Positions 60,017-64,000 of a stretch of 64,000 bases of DNA are shown here, piece by piece. The number at the start of each line of letters is the position of its first letter. Position 1 is the stretch's first letter. Source of the stretch: Dethiosulfovibrio peptidovorans DSM 11002 (GTDB lineage: Bacteria; Synergistota; Synergistia; Synergistales; Dethiosulfovibrionaceae); NCBI RefSeq assembly GCF_000172975.1, contig NZ_ABTR02000001.1, positions 1,402,501 through 1,466,500 of the forward strand, in the 5' to 3' direction. The position numbers and the translations under genes were made by a program. Below the pieces are notes generated by a model. It worked only from the letters and a program-made list of their open reading frames with translations, made no database searches and was not told the origin of the DNA.

Positions 60017-60370
60017 TCTCTCGTCTTGCGACGCCATCTCGGAGAGAGCTACGATCTTATCCGAGGCATCCTCGAGCTGGGGGAGAACGGTGCACAATGC
60101 CCTTATGAGCTGGACGTTGCCGCCTGATCCGATCAATTCGGTTATCCGGTCCATCGATTCCTGTAGCTTCTCGAGAGATCCTTTCAATAGGGTTTCCGTT
60201 TTCTTGTCCATTTTCTCTATCTCTACGTCGCTGTCCTCCACGACCCTCCACAGTCTCCCCATCTTTATTCCGTCTATATATCCTTCCCTGAGCCATTTTC
60301 TAATGGTCGCCGGAGTCACCCCTCTGGTTGTCGCGGCCTCCTCCGATGTAATGTATCTTTTCTTAATCAT
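60014..60370 (-). CDS. Small HTH (MerR/excisionase-type) DNA-binding protein
   Basis: A 118-residue cytoplasmic protein. Residues 5-45 (ITSEEAATTRGVTPATIRKW then GYIDGIKMGRLWRV) form an HTH_17-type winged helix. The rest is a probable coiled coil (MDKKTETLLKGSLEKLQESM) followed by an amphipathic helix. It is divergent from the OpuC-type importer operon and is its likely regulator, with the binding site expected in the 150-base gap. No integrase or phage gene is near, so a role as an excisionase is unlikely. Confidence 0.82.
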   Translation of the reverse strand: MIKKRYITSEEAATTRGVTPATIRKWLREGYIDGIKMGRLWRVVEDSDVEIEKMDKKTETLLKGSLEKLQESMDRITELIGSGGNVQLIRALCTVLPQLEDASDKIVALSEMASQDER

Positions 60371-60438
60371 CCTTGATGTTCTCCTCTTTCTGCTTGCGTG
60401 TTTTGTGTTGCGGATACGTCTCTTTATGGTCTTGTGTG

Positions 60439-60467
60439 TTGTCCTATTCGGCTATTGGTGTTATTTT
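60439..60467 (+). promoter_or_regulatory. Candidate promoter of the osmoprotectant importer operon
   Basis: TTGTCC (60439-60444) and TATTTT (60462-60467) are 17 bases apart, about 60 bases before the first permease start. The gap is AT- and T-rich. The boxes are moderate matches. Confidence 0.35.
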
Positions 60468-60523
60468 ATATGTCTCGAATCTTTTTGTCGATGGAAAGGA
60501 GTGAGTGTCCCATATCGTTATCG

Positions 60524-61168
60524 ATGTTTTTAAAGTACTATCACGTAAAGCTTCTAGAGGCTCTTCTTCAACATCTCCTCATAGTCGGAATAAGCGTTCC
60601 CATAGCGATCTGCATCAGTCTTCCCCTGGGGATATGGATATCCTCTCGTCCCAGAATAGCCCGTTTGGTCATATACGGTTCCAGTATCTTGATGACCATA
60701 CCCAGCTTGGCCCTTTTCGGAATAATGGTGGCCCTTTTGGCCTCCATCAAGATGGGGCTTGGAGTTGTCCCGGCAGTCTTGGCTATATCCATCTATTCCC
60801 TTCTTCCCATAACGAGGAACACCTATACCGCCTTGAACGGAGTGTCTCCGGCGATCATCGAGGCCGCCACGGGAATCGGTCTTTCAAGGATGCAGGTTCT
60901 CTGGAAGGTCCGCATACCTCTGGCTCTGCCGGTTATAATGGCCGGGGTCCGTCTCGCCGTAGTCATGGGGATCAGCGTGGCCGCCTTTGCCTCTCTGGTG
61001 GGAGCTGGCGGATTGGGTGGTTTCATCTTTTCTGGGATAGCCCGGTCGAACATAATGATGGTGGGAGCTGGTGCTCTGTCGGTGGCTCTCTTGGGGATAT
61101 TGGCCAACTGGCTTTTGCTGCGTTTCGAGACGATCGTAACCCCTAAGGGATTATCGCCAGAAGATTAG
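60524..61168 (+). CDS. opuCB: Osmoprotectant ABC transporter permease (OpuCB/ProW type)
   Basis: A 214-residue inner-membrane permease of the glycine betaine/carnitine/choline importer. The N-terminal LLEALLQHLLIVGISVPIAI, the TIPSLALFGIMVALL helix (near 58-72), the NTYTALNGVSPAIIEAATGI stretch (EAA loop, 105-125) and a C-terminal helix are typical. The ATG at 60524 matches the family's start, but the nearest AGGAG is 22 bases upstream, so translation may begin elsewhere in the open frame. It is the first of four genes of the importer. Confidence 0.86.
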   Translation: MFLKYYHVKLLEALLQHLLIVGISVPIAICISLPLGIWISSRPRIARLVIYGSSILMTIPSLALFGIMVALLASIKMGLGVVPAVLAISIYSLLPITRNTYTALNGVSPAIIEAATGIGLSRMQVLWKVRIPLALPVIMAGVRLAVVMGISVAAFASLVGAGGLGGFIFSGIARSNIMMVGAGALSVALLGILANWLLLRFETIVTPKGLSPED

Positions 61169-61180
61169 GAGCTGAAATAG

Positions 61181-62290
61181 TTGATAGATCTCATAGACGT
61201 AACCAAAAAATTTGACGATCAGGTCGCGGTAGACTCCCTGAACGTCTCGATAGAGAAGGGCAAGATCACCATGCTCATAGGTCCTTCCGGATGCGGGAAG
61301 ACGACGACCCTTAAGATGATCAACCGTCTGGTAGAGCCGTCGGGAGGAAGGATCATGATAGGTGGAGAGGACGTCACCGATATGAACCCAGTGGACCTGA
61401 GGAGGTCCATAGGGTACGTCATACAGCATGTCGGCCTTTTTCCTCATTACACGGTGTTCGACAACGTCGCCACCGTTCCCAGGCTTCTGGGGTGGAAGGA
61501 AGAAAAAATTTCCAAGCGGGTCTACGAACTGCTAGATCTTGTGACCTTGGACGGAAGCTACGCCGAAAAGTATCCTCTTCAGCTCTCCGGAGGAGAGCAA
61601 CAGAGGGTAGGCCTGGCCAGAGCTTTAGGGGCGGACCCTGAGGTACTTTTGATGGACGAGCCCTTTGGAGCGATAGACCCGATAAACAGGACCACCATTC
61701 AGGACTCTTTCCTGGAGGTCCAGGAGGAGATAGGAAAGACCATAGTCTTCGTTACCCACGATATAAACGAGGCCATCAAGATGGGAGACAGTGTGGTAGT
61801 CATGAAGGACGGGGCGGTCGTCCAGCACGATTCGGTCTCGGAGATACTGGACAATCCCTCTGACGAGTTCGTCGAGAACCTACTTGGACACGACAGGACC
61901 CTCAAGGCCTTGTCTCTCAGAAGGGCCAAGGAATTTGTCACGGACAGGGGGTACTTCTCCATAGTGAGGGAGGACACTGTCTCTCAGACCAGGGAGGCTT
62001 TGATGAAACGTCTGGAGGGAGAGGTGATTAACACTGCCTATCTGATAGACGACGGAGGGATCCTGTTGGGCAGATACGTCCTGGACAAGGGAAACAAAAA
62101 GGGACGTGTCTCCATAGACTACGAGGAAAACTGTGCCAGAGTGGAGAGGAATACCAGTGTCACCGACTCTCTGTCGAGAATGCTGGAGGTCGGAGCTAGG
62201 CAGCTTCCTGTAGTGGATCGAATCGGAAAACTGTTGGGAGTCATCCATCTCTCCGACGTGTTTTCCCAGGTAGAAGGTGATCGTAGGTGA
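61181..62290 (+). CDS. opuCA: Osmoprotectant ABC transporter ATP-binding protein with CBS domains
   Basis: A 369-residue ATPase. Walker A is GPSGCGKTT, the Q-loop VIQHVG, the signature LSGGEQQR, Walker B VLLMDEPFGAID and the switch VTHD. Residues about 245-365 form two CBS-type domains (TREALMKRLEG then SVTDSLSRMLEVGARQLPVV), which in OpuA/OpuCA-type ATPases sense ionic strength. The TTG start follows AGGAG by about nine bases. It overlaps the next permease start by four bases, showing coupling. Confidence 0.94.
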   Translation: MIDLIDVTKKFDDQVAVDSLNVSIEKGKITMLIGPSGCGKTTTLKMINRLVEPSGGRIMIGGEDVTDMNPVDLRRSIGYVIQHVGLFPHYTVFDNVATVPRLLGWKEEKISKRVYELLDLVTLDGSYAEKYPLQLSGGEQQRVGLARALGADPEVLLMDEPFGAIDPINRTTIQDSFLEVQEEIGKTIVFVTHDINEAIKMGDSVVVMKDGAVVQHDSVSEILDNPSDEFVENLLGHDRTLKALSLRRAKEFVTDRGYFSIVREDTVSQTREALMKRLEGEVINTAYLIDDGGILLGRYVLDKGNKKGRVSIDYEENCARVERNTSVTDSLSRMLEVGARQLPVVDRIGKLLGVIHLSDVFSQVEGDRR

Positions 62291-62928
62291 TCTCCTACAT
62301 TGCCGGTCACGGAGAACAGATATGGATTGCCTTCTCTTCCCATATCACCCTATTCCTCTCCTCCATGGCTATATCAATAATCCTGGGTTTGCTGTTGGGC
62401 ATCTTCATAGCCACCGGCGGCGGTAAGGGGTTTGGGCGTGCCCTTCTTACTATCCTGGGAGCTTCTCAGGCTACTCCCTCCATAGCGGTAGTGGCCTTTT
62501 CCTTCCTCTTCGTCGGGATAGGAAAGGCTCCGGCTATCCTTGCATTGGTGATCTATTGTCTCGTTCCTGTGGTCTTCAACGTGGTGTCCGGCCTTCTAGG
62601 AGTGCCCGGCGAGGTCGTGGAGGCCGCCAGAGGAATAGGGATGACCAGAGCTCAGATTCTCCTGAAGGTCAAGTTACCTTTGGCCTCGGAGGTCATCATG
62701 TCCGGGGTGAGAAGCGCCGCCACCATAAATATAGGGACCGCCACGGTGGCCGCGGTCATAGGAGGCGGAGGCCTGGGAGATATCATCTTCACCGGTTTGA
62801 AGATGCAGAATAACGGGGCCATCCTGGTAGGGGCAGGACTCTCTGCCATCTTGGCCTTGGTCGTCGATTTCGTATTTGCGTCCGTTGAGAAAAAGGTCGT
62901 CCCCAAGGGATTGTCCCAGGGAAGATAA
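62287..62928 (+). CDS. opuCD: Osmoprotectant ABC transporter permease (OpuCD type)
   Basis: A 213-residue inner-membrane permease, the second pore half. Residues about 13-33 (SSHITLFLSSMAISIILGLL) start the first helix. The TPSIAVVAFSFLFVGIG helix, the GLLGVPGEVVEAARGIGMTR EAA-loop and IGGGGLGDIIFTGLKM are family features. The GTG start overlaps the stop of the ATPase gene. The first permease of the operon is its partner. Confidence 0.93.
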   Translation: MISYIAGHGEQIWIAFSSHITLFLSSMAISIILGLLLGIFIATGGGKGFGRALLTILGASQATPSIAVVAFSFLFVGIGKAPAILALVIYCLVPVVFNVVSGLLGVPGEVVEAARGIGMTRAQILLKVKLPLASEVIMSGVRSAATINIGTATVAAVIGGGGLGDIIFTGLKMQNNGAILVGAGLSAILALVVDFVFASVEKKVVPKGLSQGR

Positions 62929-62944
62929 TGTTTAGGAGGTAAAC

Positions 62945-63853
62945 ATGAATTTTTTTCGTAAGTCAGCGTCAAAGGTTTTAGCATTAGGGATTTTTAGTCT
63001 GCTCCTGACTATCGGGGCGTCTTCGGTTTCTGCCAAAGAGGTCACGGTAGGGGCAAAGAACTTCACCGAGCAGTACGTGGTCGGCGAGATGATGGCACTT
63101 CTCCTGGAGAACGGGGGCTACGATGTATCGAAGAAGATGGGAACAGGAAGTTCCATCACCAGGACTGCTCTCACCTCAGGTCAGATCGATATCTACGCCG
63201 AGTATACCGGAACCGCTTGGCCTCTTTATCTCAAACACGATGAAAAGGTGGGAGACCCCAAGGAGCTTTACGAGAAGGTCAAGGCCGAGGACCTGGAGCG
63301 AAACGGCATAGTTTGGCTTGACCGTTCCAAGATCAACAATACCTTCGCATTGGCCATAAGAAAGGGCGATGCGGAGAAATTGGGCACATCCATCTCGGAG
63401 CTAACCGAGTACAATAACTCTCACCCAGAGGAGATCATTTTCGGTATAGGCTCTGAGTTTAACGAACGTCCCGACGGTATTCCCGGGATAATCGAGACTT
63501 ACGGCATCGAGCTGACCACGGGACAGAGAAAGCTTATGGACATAGGTCTGACTTTCGAAGCCATCGACAGAGGCCAGATAGACGTAGCCATGGCCTATCC
63601 TACCGACGGGAAGCTGGTTAAATTCGACCTACTGGTCCTCGAGGACGACAAGAAATTCTTCCCTGCCTATAATCTGTGCGTGACCGTCAGGAAGGAGTTC
63701 CTCGATGCCAATCCCGACGTTGTGGAAATACTGGCACCCATATCGGAGCTGGACAACGAGACAATGCAGGAGCTGAACTATAAGGTCGACGCCGTGGGAC
63801 TTCCCGCCGACGTGGTGGCGAGGGAGTATCTGGAGGAAAAAGGTCTGATTTAG
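62945..63853 (+). CDS. opuCC: Osmoprotectant ABC transporter substrate-binding protein (OpuCC type)
   Basis: A 302-residue extracytoplasmic binding protein. The signal peptide is about 1-29 (VLALGIFSLLLTIGASSVSA). The mature part begins KEVTVGAKNFTEQYVVGEMM, has the GQIDIYAEYTGTAWP motif (near 75) and ends in QELNYKVDAVGLPADVVARE. Substrate class is glycine betaine, choline or carnitine; the aromatic cage cannot be read confidently. No lipobox is seen. AGGAGG lies five bases before the ATG. It is the last gene of the importer operon; no strong terminator follows. Confidence 0.92.
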   Translation: MNFFRKSASKVLALGIFSLLLTIGASSVSAKEVTVGAKNFTEQYVVGEMMALLLENGGYDVSKKMGTGSSITRTALTSGQIDIYAEYTGTAWPLYLKHDEKVGDPKELYEKVKAEDLERNGIVWLDRSKINNTFALAIRKGDAEKLGTSISELTEYNNSHPEEIIFGIGSEFNERPDGIPGIIETYGIELTTGQRKLMDIGLTFEAIDRGQIDVAMAYPTDGKLVKFDLLVLEDDKKFFPAYNLCVTVRKEFLDANPDVVEILAPISELDNETMQELNYKVDAVGLPADVVAREYLEEKGLI

Positions 63854-63945
63854 CCGCATCCTTCGGCGACTTCCCTGTCGTTTCGGTCCTTTTGAGATAG
63901 AATAACGGATAGATCGTAAATTCATGACGATAGGGAGGTCCTGAC

Positions 63946-64000
63946 TTGAATAATATCGTGATGGACGGTAGAGCCGTATCCAAGAAAGCCAAGGAGTCTA
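63946..64000 (+). CDS. folD: folD, 5' part only (methylenetetrahydrofolate dehydrogenase/cyclohydrolase)
   Basis: Eighteen codons before the window ends. The start MNNIVMDGRAVSKKAKES matches the FolD N-terminus (pattern I-x-D-G-x-x-x-A/S-x-K). A TTG start with GGGAGG seven bases upstream. The enzyme supplies one-carbon units in folate metabolism. The call rests on the first residues only. Confidence 0.6.
   Translation, partial: MNNIVMDGRAVSKKAKES

Noticed and set aside
60014-60370. Phage excisionase
   Set aside because: Only the HTH type is similar. No integrase, attachment site or phage gene is near, and it is divergent from a transporter operon.

Overview
The window looks like chromosome of an anaerobic, peptide- and amino-acid-fermenting bacterium, most plausibly a member of the Synergistota such as Dethiosulfovibrio. 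That identification is an inference. It rests on a selenocysteine-containing GrdA (glycine/sarcosine/betaine reductase protein A), two secreted C69 dipeptidases, two complete peptide ABC importers, a TRAP importer, many peptidases, moderate-to-high GC content and frequent GTG/TTG starts. No rRNA, tRNA, CRISPR array, prophage or intact insertion sequence was seen.

Layout. 0-10.8 kb: the end of a cyclase-family gene, an S9 oligopeptidase, a peptide-binding protein divergent from a dppBCDF-type importer operon, an amidohydrolase and a metallo-beta-lactamase-fold hydrolase. 10.9-14.4 kb: a MATE pump, a DUF362/ferredoxin protein, a small membrane protein and an O6-alkylguanine repair protein. 14.5-18.1 kb: a dctPQM TRAP operon ending in a VanX-like D-Ala-D-Ala dipeptidase. 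18.2-21.1 kb: a CcdA-like membrane protein with a thioredoxin-like protein whose first active-site cysteine is encoded by UGA, then YitT-like and DUF554 membrane proteins. 21.3-30.1 kb: a C69 dipeptidase, a MalT-type LuxR regulator and a tandem set of small proteins, mostly secreted, one with a beta/gamma-crystallin-like domain. 30.1-32 kb: cysE-cysK behind a leader peptide with three consecutive Cys codons and a terminator.

32-48 kb is mostly housekeeping and accessory enzymes: DUF502, HD hydrolase, lytic transglycosylase, diguanylate cyclase, M20 amidohydrolase, acyl-CoA-synthetase-like ligase, ferritin-like protein, 2-hydroxyacid dehydrogenase, K+ channel with TrkA domains, exonuclease III, P1 peptidase and a degenerate prolyl-tRNA-synthetase-like protein. 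48.1-57.6 kb holds selenoprotein grdA, a second C69 dipeptidase, a second dpp operon behind a GntR regulator, and a DppA-type D-aminopeptidase. 57.7-64 kb holds an MscS channel, a small HTH protein, an OpuC-type osmoprotectant importer and the start of folD.

Taken together, secreted and cytoplasmic peptidases feed peptides and D-amino-acid dipeptides to several importers, and the amino acids are fermented partly through a selenium-dependent reductase. The most notable observations are the Sec-thioredoxin/CcdA pair, the cysteine leader-peptide attenuator, the ProRS-like paralog that keeps an editing domain but lacks recognisable catalytic motifs, the secreted-protein cassette, a terminal-inverted-repeat element family that abuts stop codons, and a 64-bp perfect palindrome joining grdA to the dipeptidase gene.
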